A stretch of 64,000 nt of DNA from Piscinibacter sp. (lineage in GTDB: Bacteria > Pseudomonadota > Gammaproteobacteria > Burkholderiales > Burkholderiaceae_C): NCBI GenBank assembly GCA_016706565.1, contig JADJJI010000006.1, positions 124,001-188,000 on the forward strand. Reading direction: 5' to 3'. Each line of letters begins with the position of its first letter. Position 1 is the first letter of the stretch. This document shows, piece by piece, positions 51,584 to 60,229 of this stretch. Made by a program: the position numbers and the translations under genes. The notes beneath the pieces were generated by a model, which worked only from the letters and a program-made list of their open reading frames with translations, was not told where the DNA came from and did not search any database.

Positions 51584-52567
51584 TCATCGTCGATGGCGCA
51601 TCTGGTCGATCCACACCGTGAGCAGGATGACCATGCCGATGACGATCTGCTGGGTGAAGGCGGACACGCCGCCCATGTTCAGTCCGTTGCGCAGGATGCC
51701 GATCACGAAGGCGCCGATCACGGTGCCGGAGATCGTGCCCACGCCGCCCGACAGCGAGGTGCCACCGATCACCGCGGCGGCGATCGCGTCGAGCTCGTAC
51801 ATCAGGCCTTCGCTGGGCTGCGCCGTGACCAGCCTCGAGGCGAGCACGCAACCCGTGAGCCCGGCCAGCGTGCCCGACAGCACATAGGCGAACAAGGTCA
51901 CGCCGCGGACGTTCACGCCGGACAGGCGCGCCGCCTCGCTGTTCGAGCCGATGGCGTAGAGATGCCGCCCGAGCGTCGTGCGGTTGAGCATGACCGCGAC
52001 CGCAACGGCCAGCAGCACCATCAGCAGCACGGGATAGGGAATGCCGGGGAAGCTGACGTCGGGGAATCCATCCGCCCCCACCGTGGCGACACGCCACAGC
52101 GAGCCGTTGCCAATCTCGGCAAAGCTGTCGCCGAGGCTGCCGATCGCCTTGGCATCGGTGATCTGCAGTGCGACACCGCGCGCCACCAGCATCATGCCCA
52201 GCGTGGCGATGAAGGGCGGCAGCCGCAGCCAGGTGACGGCCACGCCGTTGACGACGCCGCACAAGGCGCCGACGAGCACGCCCGCCAGCATGCCGGCGGG
52301 CACCGGTGCGCCCGCCTTCACCGCCAGGGCCGAGACGACGCCCGACAGCGCGAGGATGGCGCCCACCGACAGGTCGATCCCCCCGGTGATGATCACGCAG
52401 GTGGCGCCGATGCCGAGGTAGGCGATCGATGTCACCTGCAGCGCGACCGTCATGCCATTGCCCACCGTCAGGAAGGCGTCGCTGACGAAGGCGAACACGA
52501 TCGTCAGCCCGAACAGGCTGGCCAGCGCCGCGAACTTCTGGAACAGGTCCTTCTGCTTGTCGTTCAT
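51584..52567 (-). CDS. sugar ABC transporter permease (RbsC type)
   Basis: A 327-aa inner-membrane permease with about 8-10 hydrophobic segments. The RbsC signature is visible (ITGGIDLSVGAILALSGVVSAL, LGRHLYAIGSNSEAARLSGV, AAVIGGTSLSGGVGTISGTVIGA). Its start overlaps the ATPase stop by four bases (ATGA). Confidence 0.93.
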   Translation of the reverse strand: MNDKQKDLFQKFAALASLFGLTIVFAFVSDAFLTVGNGMTVALQVTSIAYLGIGATCVIITGGIDLSVGAILALSGVVSALAVKAGAPVPAGMLAGVLVGALCGVVNGVAVTWLRLPPFIATLGMMLVARGVALQITDAKAIGSLGDSFAEIGNGSLWRVATVGADGFPDVSFPGIPYPVLLMVLLAVAVAVMLNRTTLGRHLYAIGSNSEAARLSGVNVRGVTLFAYVLSGTLAGLTGCVLASRLVTAQPSEGLMYELDAIAAAVIGGTSLSGGVGTISGTVIGAFVIGILRNGLNMGGVSAFTQQIVIGMVILLTVWIDQMRHRR

Positions 52568-54087
52568 GGTGTCTCGGTTGCGGCCAGCCCGGAGGCGTGT
52601 TGCATCACTTCTTCCTGGTCGGTGTGGCGGGTGTCGAGCACCGTGCGCAGCCGGCCGGCGTGGAACACGGCCACGCGGTCGGTCATGCCGAGGATCTCGG
52701 GCAGTTCGGAGCTGATGAGCACGACGCCGATGCCCTGCGCGGCGAGCTCGTCGAGCAGCTTGTAGATGGCGTACTTGGCGCCCACGTCGATGCCGCGGGT
52801 CGGCTCGTCGAAGAACAGCACGCGCGAATCGCGGAACAGCCACTTCGCGATCACCACCTTCTGCTGGTTGCCGCCGGACAGCAGCCGCACCGCCTGCCGC
52901 GTCGAGGGCGTGCGGATCGCCAGCGAGTCGATGTAGCGCTGCGCCACCGAAGCCTCGCGCTCGAATCGGATGAAGCCGAGCGCGTTGGCCACGCCGGCCA
53001 TGTTCGCGAGGCTGACGTTGTGCGCCACCGTCATGTTCAGCGCCAGGCCGTGGCCCTTGCGGTCTTCCGACAGGTAGGCGATGCCGTGGCGGATCGCGTC
53101 GCGCGGCGAGCGGATCTGCAGCGCCTCACCCCCCAGCCGCACCGTGCCGGTATCGGGCAGGTCGGCGCCGAACACCGCACGTGCCACTTCGGTGCGGCCG
53201 GCGCCCATCAGCCCGGCGAAGCCGAGGATTTCGCCGCGCCGCAGCTCGAAGCCGACATCCTCGAACACGCCCCGGCGGGCCAGGCCTCGCACCGACAGCA
53301 GCACCTCGGAAGACGGCACGCGCGTGGGTGGCGGGAACTTGTCTTCCAGCGCGCGGCCCACCATGCGCTCGACGACCTCGTCGACGCTGCTGGCGGCGAA
53401 ATCGCCCGTGCTCACGTGACGCCCGTCGCGCAGCACGGTGACGCGGTCGACGATGCGCGCCATTTCGTCGAGGCGGTGCGAGATGTAGACCAGCGCAACC
53501 CCGGCACGGCGCAGTTCGGCGATCACCTTGAACAGGAGCTCGGTCTCCGACTCGGTGAGCGACGAAGTCGGCTCGTCCATGATCAGCACCTCGGCGTCGA
53601 TCGACAGCGCCTTGGCGATCTCGACCATCTGCCGCTGCGCGACCGACAGCGTGCGCACGATGGCCTGTGGAGCGATGTCGACCCCCAGCCGATCCAGGCA
53701 GCGCCGTGATTCGGCATGCAGGCGCCGGCGGTCGATGAACGGCCCGCGACGCGGCTCGCGCGCCAGGAAGATGTTCTCGGCGACCGACAGATGCGGCACC
53801 AGGTTCAGTTCCTGGTGGATCATCGCGACGCCTGCCGCCTGCGCCTGCGGTGTCGAGGCGAAGCGCACCGGCGCGCCCTTGTAGACGATCTCGCCGGCAT
53901 CGGGCTGCAGCTGGCCGCTGAGGATCTTCATCAGCGTGGATTTGCCGGCGCCGTTCTCGCCGCACAGTGCGTGCACCTCGCCGCGGCGCAGTTCGAAGGA
54001 CACGCCGTTGAGTGCCGTGACACCGAGAAACCGCTTCGTGATGCCGGTCAGCGCCAGCAGCGGCGACGCCGTCGCCGGTTCGCGCAT
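52564..54087 (-). CDS. sugar ABC transporter ATPase (two-domain RbsA/XylG type)
   Basis: A 507-aa ATPase with two ABC domains. The first has CGENGAGKSTLMKILSG, LSVAQRQMVEIAKALS and LIMDEPTSSLTESE; the second has FAGLMGAGRTEVARAVFG and LSGGNQQKVVIAKWLFR with FFDEPTRGIDVGAK. The second Walker A is degenerate, as is normal in this family. It is the first gene of a seven-gene leftward operon controlled from the region shared with the divergent GntR gene. Confidence 0.94.
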   Translation of the reverse strand: MREPATASPLLALTGITKRFLGVTALNGVSFELRRGEVHALCGENGAGKSTLMKILSGQLQPDAGEIVYKGAPVRFASTPQAQAAGVAMIHQELNLVPHLSVAENIFLAREPRRGPFIDRRRLHAESRRCLDRLGVDIAPQAIVRTLSVAQRQMVEIAKALSIDAEVLIMDEPTSSLTESETELLFKVIAELRRAGVALVYISHRLDEMARIVDRVTVLRDGRHVSTGDFAASSVDEVVERMVGRALEDKFPPPTRVPSSEVLLSVRGLARRGVFEDVGFELRRGEILGFAGLMGAGRTEVARAVFGADLPDTGTVRLGGEALQIRSPRDAIRHGIAYLSEDRKGHGLALNMTVAHNVSLANMAGVANALGFIRFEREASVAQRYIDSLAIRTPSTRQAVRLLSGGNQQKVVIAKWLFRDSRVLFFDEPTRGIDVGAKYAIYKLLDELAAQGIGVVLISSELPEILGMTDRVAVFHAGRLRTVLDTRHTDQEEVMQHASGLAATETP

Positions 54088-54097
54088 GTCGCTAGTT

Positions 54098-54140
54098 TGG
54101 TAAGGCCACTTGACCAACATTGTCGCATTTGGCCTTACCA
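54098..54140. promoter_or_regulatory. perfect inverted repeat between the ABC operon and gntR
   Basis: TGGTAAGGCCA (54098-54108) and TGGCCTTACCA (54130-54140) are perfect reverse complements separated by 21 bases. They lie just upstream of the ATPase start and in front of the divergent GntR gene. The half-sites resemble GntR/FadR-type operators (TGGT..ACCA), so this is a likely site for the neighbouring GntR regulator. Confidence 0.65.
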
Positions 54141-54215
54141 CTTGTCCGTGTCGTGCTGGGATATTCCCTGATGCCAGGGCTATCATGGCCACGACTTCCT
54201 CCGGTGCAGCCCGCC

Positions 54216-54908
54216 ATGTCCGTGCAGTTCAAACAGGTCGAGACGCGACGTCTTTATCAGCAGATCGCCGACCAGATTCGCGAGCTCATCGAGCGCGGTG
54301 GCTTCGACATCGGCGACCGCCTGCCCCCGGAACGCGAACTCGCGCAGCAGCTGGGCGTTTCGCGCCCGTCACTTCGCGAGGCGCTGATCGCGCTCGACGT
54401 GGAGGGCACGGTCGAGATCCGCAGCGGCTCCGGCGTCTACGTCAACAGCCCGCCCGAGCGCAGCACGCGCGCCACGGCGGCATTGGGCGAGAGCCCGACG
54501 GAGCTGATGCAGGCGCGCGCGGCGCTGGAGGGCACGGTGGTGGCGCTGGCCTGCGCGCGAGTCACGCCGGCGGCGCTGGCCCAGCTGCGCGCCTGCGTGG
54601 ACGGCATGCGCCAGGAGATCGGCCGACGACGCACGCCGCTCGAGTTCGACCGCCAGTTCCACCTCACGATTGCCGAAATGAGCGGCAATTCCGTGATGCA
54701 GCGCCTGGTCGTCGAGCTGTTCGACGACAGGCACAGCCCGATTTCCACCAAGCTGCGTTCCCGCTACGAGAACATGCGCACCTGGAATGCGGCACTGAAG
54801 GAACACGAGGCGATCCTGCACGCGATCGAGGCGCGCGACCCGCTCGCCGCCCAGGCCGCGATGCGCTCGCACCTGAAGGCCTCCGAGCACCGCTGGGTCG
54901 GCGGCTGA
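54216..54908 (+). CDS. GntR-family (FadR subfamily) regulator
   Basis: A 230-aa regulator. The N-terminal winged HTH holds LYQQIADQIRELIERGGFDIGDRLPPERELA and LGVSRPSLREALIALDVEG; the FCD effector domain follows (FDRQFHLTIAEMSGNSVMQRLV, LKEHEAILHAIEARDPLAAQAAMRSHL). It probably controls the divergent sugar operon through the inverted repeat at 54098-54140. The ATG at 54216 is favoured because it directly precedes the conserved HTH; an upstream frame overlaps the operator. Confidence 0.9.
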   Translation: MSVQFKQVETRRLYQQIADQIRELIERGGFDIGDRLPPERELAQQLGVSRPSLREALIALDVEGTVEIRSGSGVYVNSPPERSTRATAALGESPTELMQARAALEGTVVALACARVTPAALAQLRACVDGMRQEIGRRRTPLEFDRQFHLTIAEMSGNSVMQRLVVELFDDRHSPISTKLRSRYENMRTWNAALKEHEAILHAIEARDPLAAQAAMRSHLKASEHRWVGG

Positions 54909-55026
54909 GCCGCGGGGCTGGCGGATCCGTCAAGAAGGGCTTGCGACGCATCCCGCGTCTCGCGAAGGCGTGGGTTGCGCCCCTCAACCACTGTGGACAA
55001 GTTGACGAACGTGCTAGCATTATTTG

Positions 55027-55042
55027 TGAGGTGCGCACCTCA
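55027..55042. promoter_or_regulatory. 16-bp perfect palindrome at the promoter of the Gfo/Idh/MocA gene
   Basis: TGAGGTGCGCACCTCA is a perfect palindrome. Upstream, TGGACA (54994-54999) and CATTAT (55018-55023) form a possible promoter with an 18-base spacer, so the palindrome would overlap the transcription start and act as a repressor operator. Confidence 0.55.
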
Positions 55043-55105
55043 TACTGAAGTGGGTCAAGCGCCCCGAATGCCACGCAGTGCCGCGGCCAAGGGAAGGAGT
55101 CGGTC

Positions 55106-56107
55106 ATGAAAAAGGTGGTGTGGGGCGTGCTGAGCACGGCCCGGATCGGCATCGATCAGGTGCTGCCTTCGATGCAGGCCAGCCCCTTGATCGAACTGCG
55201 AGGAATCGCCTCGCGTTCACTCGCTGCCGCGCGGGCGGCGGCCCAGGCCCTGGGGATCCCGCGCGCCTATGGCTCGTACGAGGAGTTGCTGGCCGACCCG
55301 GAGATCGAGGCCATCTACAACCCACTGCCCAACAACCTTCACGTGCCTCTGACGCTGAAGGCCGCCGCCGCAGGCAAGCATGTGCTGTGCGAGAAACCGA
55401 TCGCGCTGAGCGCCGAGGAGGCGCGCGCCCTGCTCGCCGCGTCGCGGACGGTGTGCATCGAGGAAGCCTTCATGGTCCGCCATCACCCGCAGTGGCAGCG
55501 GGCGCGCGAGCTGGTGCGCGCCGGGCGCATCGGTACGCCGCGCGCGGTGCAGGTGTTCTTCTCGTACTTCAACGACGACCCCGCCAACATCCGCAACCGC
55601 GCCGACATCGGCGGCGGCGCGCTGTACGACATCGGCTGCTACGCGATCCTCGCCGGCCGCTACCTGTTCGAGGCTGAACCGCGCCGCGTCGTGGCCCTGG
55701 TCGACCGCGACCCGGCGATGGCCACCGACCGCACCACCAGCGCGCTGCTCGACTTCGGCGACGGCCGGCAAGCCGGCTTCACCGTCTCGACGCAGAGCTG
55801 CCCATTCCAGCGTGTGCAGGTGGTCGGCACCACGGGCCGGATCGAGCTGCGCATCCCCTTCAATGCACCGCGCGGCGGCGCGATGGCTATCGCCATCGAC
55901 GAGGGCGGTGCCCTCGACGGCAGCAGCATCCAGGTCGAGACCCTGCCCGCGGCCGACCAGTACCAGCTCGAGGCCGAGGCCTTCTCCTTGCTGCTGCGCG
56001 GCGAAGCCGCCGCGAGTTGGGGGCTGGAGGATGCGCTGGCCCAGCTGCGCGTGATCGACGCACTGTGGCGCTCCGAACAGAGCGCGCGCTGGGAGGCCGT
56101 GGGCTGA
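55106..56107 (+). CDS. Gfo/Idh/MocA-family oxidoreductase
   Basis: A 333-aa NAD(P)-dependent sugar or inositol oxidoreductase. VWGVLSTARIGIDQVLP is the N-terminal Rossmann region, and the EKPIALSAEEAR motif and YDIGCYAI are family signatures. AAGGAAGGAG is near the start region. It lies between the GntR gene and a two-component system, all rightward. The sugar is unknown; the family also includes dihydrodiol dehydrogenases. Confidence 0.87.
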   Translation: MKKVVWGVLSTARIGIDQVLPSMQASPLIELRGIASRSLAAARAAAQALGIPRAYGSYEELLADPEIEAIYNPLPNNLHVPLTLKAAAAGKHVLCEKPIALSAEEARALLAASRTVCIEEAFMVRHHPQWQRARELVRAGRIGTPRAVQVFFSYFNDDPANIRNRADIGGGALYDIGCYAILAGRYLFEAEPRRVVALVDRDPAMATDRTTSALLDFGDGRQAGFTVSTQSCPFQRVQVVGTTGRIELRIPFNAPRGGAMAIAIDEGGALDGSSIQVETLPAADQYQLEAEAFSLLLRGEAAASWGLEDALAQLRVIDALWRSEQSARWEAVG

Positions 56108-56139
56108 GGCCTGCCCCGGCACAACCGCAGGAGCCGCCC

Positions 56140-56892
56140 ATGGACCGCACCCCGCGCATCCTGATCGTCGACGACGACGTCGAGATCCGGCGCCTGACGA
56201 AGACGCTGCTGCAGGACTACGGCTTCCTGGTCACCGTGGCCGGCAACGGCCGCGAGATGGCCGCCGCGATGAACGAATGGCATGTCGACCTGGTCGTGCT
56301 CGACGTGCTGATGCCCGGCCAGGACGGCTTCGCGCTGTGCCGCGAGTTGCGCACCCGCAGCGAGATTCCCATCGTGCTGCTGACCGCGCTGCGCGAGGAG
56401 TCGGACCGCATCGTCGGCCTGGAGCTCGGCGCCGACGACTACATGGTCAAGCCCTTCAACCCGCGCGAGCTGGTGGCGCGCATCCGCACCATCCTGCGCC
56501 GCTCGCGCGCCCGGCCGATCGAGCCGCCGCAGGAGACCCGCTATGTCTACCGCTTCGGCGGCTGGCAGCTCGACGCCGGGGCACGCGAGCTGCACGCGCC
56601 CGACGCCATGCTGGTCACGCTGTCGGCACGCGAGTTCTCGCTGCTGCTGGCCTTCCTCAGCCATCCGCGCTGCGCACTCAGCCGCGACCGCCTGGCCGAC
56701 GCCGTCCGCGGCCAGGACTGCGCGCCGTTCGACCGCAGCATCGACATCCTGGTCTCGCGCCTGCGCCGCAAGCTGGAGGACAGCGGCAAGGAGCCGACGC
56801 TGATCAAGACCATTCGCGGCGAGGGCTACCAGTTCTGCGCCGAGGTGACCCGTCTCCCGGCCGACGCGACGGCGGACGTTCTGGCCCACTGA
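56140..56892 (+). CDS. OmpR-family response regulator
   Basis: A 250-aa regulator. The receiver domain contains ILIVDDDVEIRRLTKTLL, the phospho-Asp in LVVLDVLMPGQDG and MVKPFNPRELVARIRTILRR; the C-terminal winged HTH contains LSAREFSLLLAFLSHP. It is followed after seven bases by the sensor kinase gene and then a glucose-type ABC transporter, an order reminiscent of the GltR/GtrS system that controls glucose uptake in Pseudomonas. The role is inferred from context. Confidence 0.92.
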   Translation: MDRTPRILIVDDDVEIRRLTKTLLQDYGFLVTVAGNGREMAAAMNEWHVDLVVLDVLMPGQDGFALCRELRTRSEIPIVLLTALREESDRIVGLELGADDYMVKPFNPRELVARIRTILRRSRARPIEPPQETRYVYRFGGWQLDAGARELHAPDAMLVTLSAREFSLLLAFLSHPRCALSRDRLADAVRGQDCAPFDRSIDILVSRLRRKLEDSGKEPTLIKTIRGEGYQFCAEVTRLPADATADVLAH

Positions 56893-56899
56893 GCACGGC

Positions 56900-57958
56900 A
56901 TGCGGCGCTGGCCCGAGGCCCTCGAGCGCTGGACGCCTCGCAGCCTGCGCGCCCGCCTGCTGTGCTGCGTGGCCGCCGCGCTGGGGCTGCTGTTGCCGCT
57001 GATCGACTGGCTGGCCGGGCCACTGCAGCGCAGCCTCGGCACCGGCCTGGCGATCCTGCTGGCGACGGCGGCCGTGCTGCTGCTGGCCGACCGGGCCATC
57101 GCGCGCCTGACCGAGCCGGTGCGCCGGCTCGCCGAGGTGATCGAACAGCACGGCGCCGAGGCCCAGGGCGGGCCGCTGCCCGAGCAGGGGCCGCTGGAGG
57201 TGCAGGCGATGGTGCGGTCCTTCAATCGCCAGCGCGAGCGCATCGCCGACCTGCTGGACGACCAGAAGCGCATGCTCGCCGCCATCTCGCACGACCTGCG
57301 CACGCCGGCCACGCGGCTGCGCCTGCGGGTCGAGTTCGTCCGCGCGGATGCGGAACTGCAACGCCTGATGCTGCGCGATCTCGACGAGATGGATGCGATG
57401 CTGACCGAGGCGATGACCTTCCTCGGCGACGACGTGCGCGAGGAGCCGAGCCAGCTGGTCGACCTGAGCGCCCTGCTGCAGGCCGTCTGCGACGACTATG
57501 CCGACGTCGGCCAGCCGGTCGGCTTCCTCGAGCCGCCGCCGCTGCGCTTTCGAAGCGTGCCCACGCTGTTTGCCGCCGCCGGCCAGGAACTGCACTTCGA
57601 CAGCGAGCGCCGGGTGCGCCTGCAATGCCGGCCGAACGCGCTGCGCCGCGCGGTCAACAACCTGATCGACAACGCGCTGAAGTACGGCTTCCGCGCCGAC
57701 GTTCAGCTCGACGCCGACGCCAGCCATGTGCACATCGGCGTGCTCGACCGCGGCCCCGGCATTCCCGCCGAGGAACTCGACAAGGTGCTGCTGCCGTTCT
57801 ATCGCATCGAGTCCTCGCGCCAGCGCAGCACTGGCGGCATGGGGCTCGGGCTGGCGATCGTGAAGACGGTGGCCGAGGCCCATCGTGGCCGCATCGAGCT
57901 GTGCAACCGTGCGGAAGGCGGCCTGCTCGCCACGCTGGAGTTGCCCCGCGCGCTCTGA
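56900..57958 (+). CDS. sensor histidine kinase
   Basis: A 352-aa membrane kinase with two N-terminal hydrophobic segments (LLCCVAAALGLLLPLIDWLA and LAILLATAAVLLLADRA) and almost no periplasmic loop. A HAMP-like stretch precedes the phospho-His in AAISHDLRTPATRLRLR (about residue 130). ATP-binding motifs are NNLIDNALKYG, DRGPGIP and GMGLGLAIVKTV. With so little periplasmic sequence it may sense the membrane or a transporter. Partner of the regulator encoded just upstream. Confidence 0.92.
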   Translation: MRRWPEALERWTPRSLRARLLCCVAAALGLLLPLIDWLAGPLQRSLGTGLAILLATAAVLLLADRAIARLTEPVRRLAEVIEQHGAEAQGGPLPEQGPLEVQAMVRSFNRQRERIADLLDDQKRMLAAISHDLRTPATRLRLRVEFVRADAELQRLMLRDLDEMDAMLTEAMTFLGDDVREEPSQLVDLSALLQAVCDDYADVGQPVGFLEPPPLRFRSVPTLFAAAGQELHFDSERRVRLQCRPNALRRAVNNLIDNALKYGFRADVQLDADASHVHIGVLDRGPGIPAEELDKVLLPFYRIESSRQRSTGGMGLGLAIVKTVAEAHRGRIELCNRAEGGLLATLELPRAL

Positions 57959-58094
57959 GGCCTTGCTGCGCCGCGACATTTGTATCGCTGCGTAGCGCCC
58001 CCGGCCGGGATTCGATCAGCGTTACCTCGCCGTTCGCACGGCGGGCCACTGCGCTGCGAGCATGCGCTCCGCATTCCAACGAGAGGAGACAGCC

Positions 58095-59348
58095 GTGCTC
58101 AAGATCCGATTCGGCTTCGCCTGCCTGGCGCTGGCCGCCCTGCCCGCCCTGGCCGGGCCGCCCACCGTCGAGGTGTTGCACTTCATGACCTCGGGCGGCC
58201 AGGCCAAGGGCATGAAGTCGCTCAAGGACGATCTGGAGGCCCAGGGCGGCAAGTGGGTCGACACGCCGGTGGGCGGTGGCAACAGCGAAGACGCGCTGGC
58301 CAAGCTGCGCACCCGCGTGATGGGCGGTGACCCGCCCTCCTCGGTGCAGCTCAAGGGCCCGTTGATCCAGGAATGGGGCGCGCTCGGCGTGCTGCAGCCG
58401 ATCGACGACGTCGCCGCGGCCGGCCGCTGGGAACAGGCGCTGCCCAAGCGGGTGTCCGACACCATGAAGTACAAGGGCCAGTGGGTCGCTGCGCCGGTGA
58501 ATATCCACCGCCTCGACTGGATGTACGCCAACCCGGCGGTGCTGAACAAGGTCGGCATCAGGATGCCGAGCACCTGGGAGGAGTTCGACGCCGCGGCCGA
58601 CAAGCTCAAGGCCGCCGGCATCACGCCGCTGGCCCATGGCGGGCAGGCCTGGCAGGACGCCTCGCTGTTCGAGATCGTCGTGGCCAGCGTCGGCGGGCCC
58701 GAGTTCCACCGCAAGGCGCTGGTCGAACTCGACAACGCCGCGCTGACCGGCCCGACGATGAAGCAGGTTTTCGACCGCATGCGCAAGCTGCGCGGCTACG
58801 TCGACGCCAACTTCTCCGGCCGTGACTGGAACGTCGCGACCAACATGATCATCACCGGCCAGGCCGGCTTCCAGCTGATGGGCGACTGGGTCAAGGGCGA
58901 CATGAGCGCCGCCGGCAAGCAGCCGGGCCGCGACTACGTCTGCGCCAACCCGCCCGGCGGCGGTGGCGCCAGCTTCCTGTTCATCGTCGACAGCTTCGCG
59001 ATGTTCAAGTCGAAGAACCCCGACGTGCTGGCCGGGCAGAAGCTGTTCGGCAGGCTGATGATGGAGCCGCGGTTCCAGGAGAACTTCAACCTGGCCAAGG
59101 GCTCGATCCCGGTGCGCAACGACATGAAGCTCGACAAGTTCGACTCCTGCGCCCTGGCCGCACGCGACCAGATGGACAAGTCGATCAAGGGCGGCGGCTT
59201 CAACCCTTCGGCGATCCACGACATGGCGGTGGCCAGCGCGGTGCGCGGCGCAATGACCGACGTGGCAACCAAGCACTTCAACTCCTCGATCTCGTCGGAC
59301 GAGGCGGTGCAGTTGCTCGCCCGCTCGATCAAGCAGGCGCGCGAGTGA
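58095..59348 (+). CDS. glucose-type ABC transporter substrate-binding protein
   Basis: A 417-aa periplasmic binding protein of the family 1 (GtsA/MalE-like) type. It has a signal peptide (FGFACLALAALPALAGPP), then VEVLHFMTSGGQAKGMKSL and IDSFAMFKSKNPDVLAGQKL. It resembles the Pseudomonas glucose/mannose binding protein GtsA. The start is GTG at 58095 after GAGAGGAG. Its stop overlaps the first permease gene. With two permeases and a MalK-like ATPase it forms a complete importer, preceded by a likely controlling two-component system. Confidence 0.9.
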   Translation: MLKIRFGFACLALAALPALAGPPTVEVLHFMTSGGQAKGMKSLKDDLEAQGGKWVDTPVGGGNSEDALAKLRTRVMGGDPPSSVQLKGPLIQEWGALGVLQPIDDVAAAGRWEQALPKRVSDTMKYKGQWVAAPVNIHRLDWMYANPAVLNKVGIRMPSTWEEFDAAADKLKAAGITPLAHGGQAWQDASLFEIVVASVGGPEFHRKALVELDNAALTGPTMKQVFDRMRKLRGYVDANFSGRDWNVATNMIITGQAGFQLMGDWVKGDMSAAGKQPGRDYVCANPPGGGGASFLFIVDSFAMFKSKNPDVLAGQKLFGRLMMEPRFQENFNLAKGSIPVRNDMKLDKFDSCALAARDQMDKSIKGGGFNPSAIHDMAVASAVRGAMTDVATKHFNSSISSDEAVQLLARSIKQARE

Positions 59349-60229
59349 TCCGACAGGCCTTCGGCCGGCACCTGTCGGCGCTGATCCTGGCGCCGACCGC
59401 TGCGGCCACGCTGGTGTTCGTCTACGGCTTCATCGCCTGGACGGCGTACATGTCGTTCACCGGCTCGCGCATGATGCCGGTCTACGAGCTGATCGGCTTC
59501 GATGCGTACACGCGGCTGTGGCAGTTCGAGCGCTGGAACGTCTCGATCGTCAACCTGCTGATCTTCGGCAGCCTGTTCGTCGGGGTCGGTCTGCTCACCG
59601 GGCTGCTGCTGGCCATCCTGCTGGACCAGCGCATCCGCGCCGAGGGCCTGCTGCGCACGATCTACCTGTACCCGATGGCGCTGAGCTTCATCGTCACTGG
59701 CACGGTGTGGAAGTGGCTGCTCAACCCCGGCATCGGCCTGGAGCGCGCGATGCACCAGATCGGCTGGGAGAACTTTCGCTTCGGGTGGATCGTCGACCCC
59801 GAACTGGCGATCTACACCATCGTCATCGCCGGCGTGTGGCAGAGCTCGGGCCTGGTGCTGGCGATCTTCCTGGCCGCGCTGCGCGGCATGGACCAGGACG
59901 TGGTCAAGGCCGCCTTCATGGACGGCGCGAGCACGCTGCAGATCTACTGGGGCATCGTGCTGCCGTCGATCCGGCCCGCGTTCTTCTCCGCCGTCATCGT
60001 GCTGACCCACCTGGCCGTCAAGAGCTTCGACCTGGTGATCGCGATGACCAACGGCGGCCCCGGCTACGCCACCGACCTGCCGGCGATCTTCATGTACTCG
60101 ATGAGCTTCCAGCGCAACAACATCGCAGTCGGCTCGGCCACCGCGATGATGATGCTGTGCACGGTGATGGCGATCATCGTGCCCTACCTGTACTCCGAGC
60201 TGCGCCCGGCCAGGAGCGCCCATGGCTGA
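59345..60229 (+). CDS. sugar ABC transporter permease (MalF/GtsB-like)
   Basis: A 294-aa inner-membrane permease with six hydrophobic segments. The cytoplasmic EAA-type loop is present (DVVKAAFMDGASTLQIYWGIVLPS), and MTNGGPGYATDLPAIFMY is typical of glucose-type permeases. GTG start, overlapping the binding-protein gene. Confidence 0.92.
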   Translation: MIRQAFGRHLSALILAPTAAATLVFVYGFIAWTAYMSFTGSRMMPVYELIGFDAYTRLWQFERWNVSIVNLLIFGSLFVGVGLLTGLLLAILLDQRIRAEGLLRTIYLYPMALSFIVTGTVWKWLLNPGIGLERAMHQIGWENFRFGWIVDPELAIYTIVIAGVWQSSGLVLAIFLAALRGMDQDVVKAAFMDGASTLQIYWGIVLPSIRPAFFSAVIVLTHLAVKSFDLVIAMTNGGPGYATDLPAIFMYSMSFQRNNIAVGSATAMMMLCTVMAIIVPYLYSELRPARSAHG

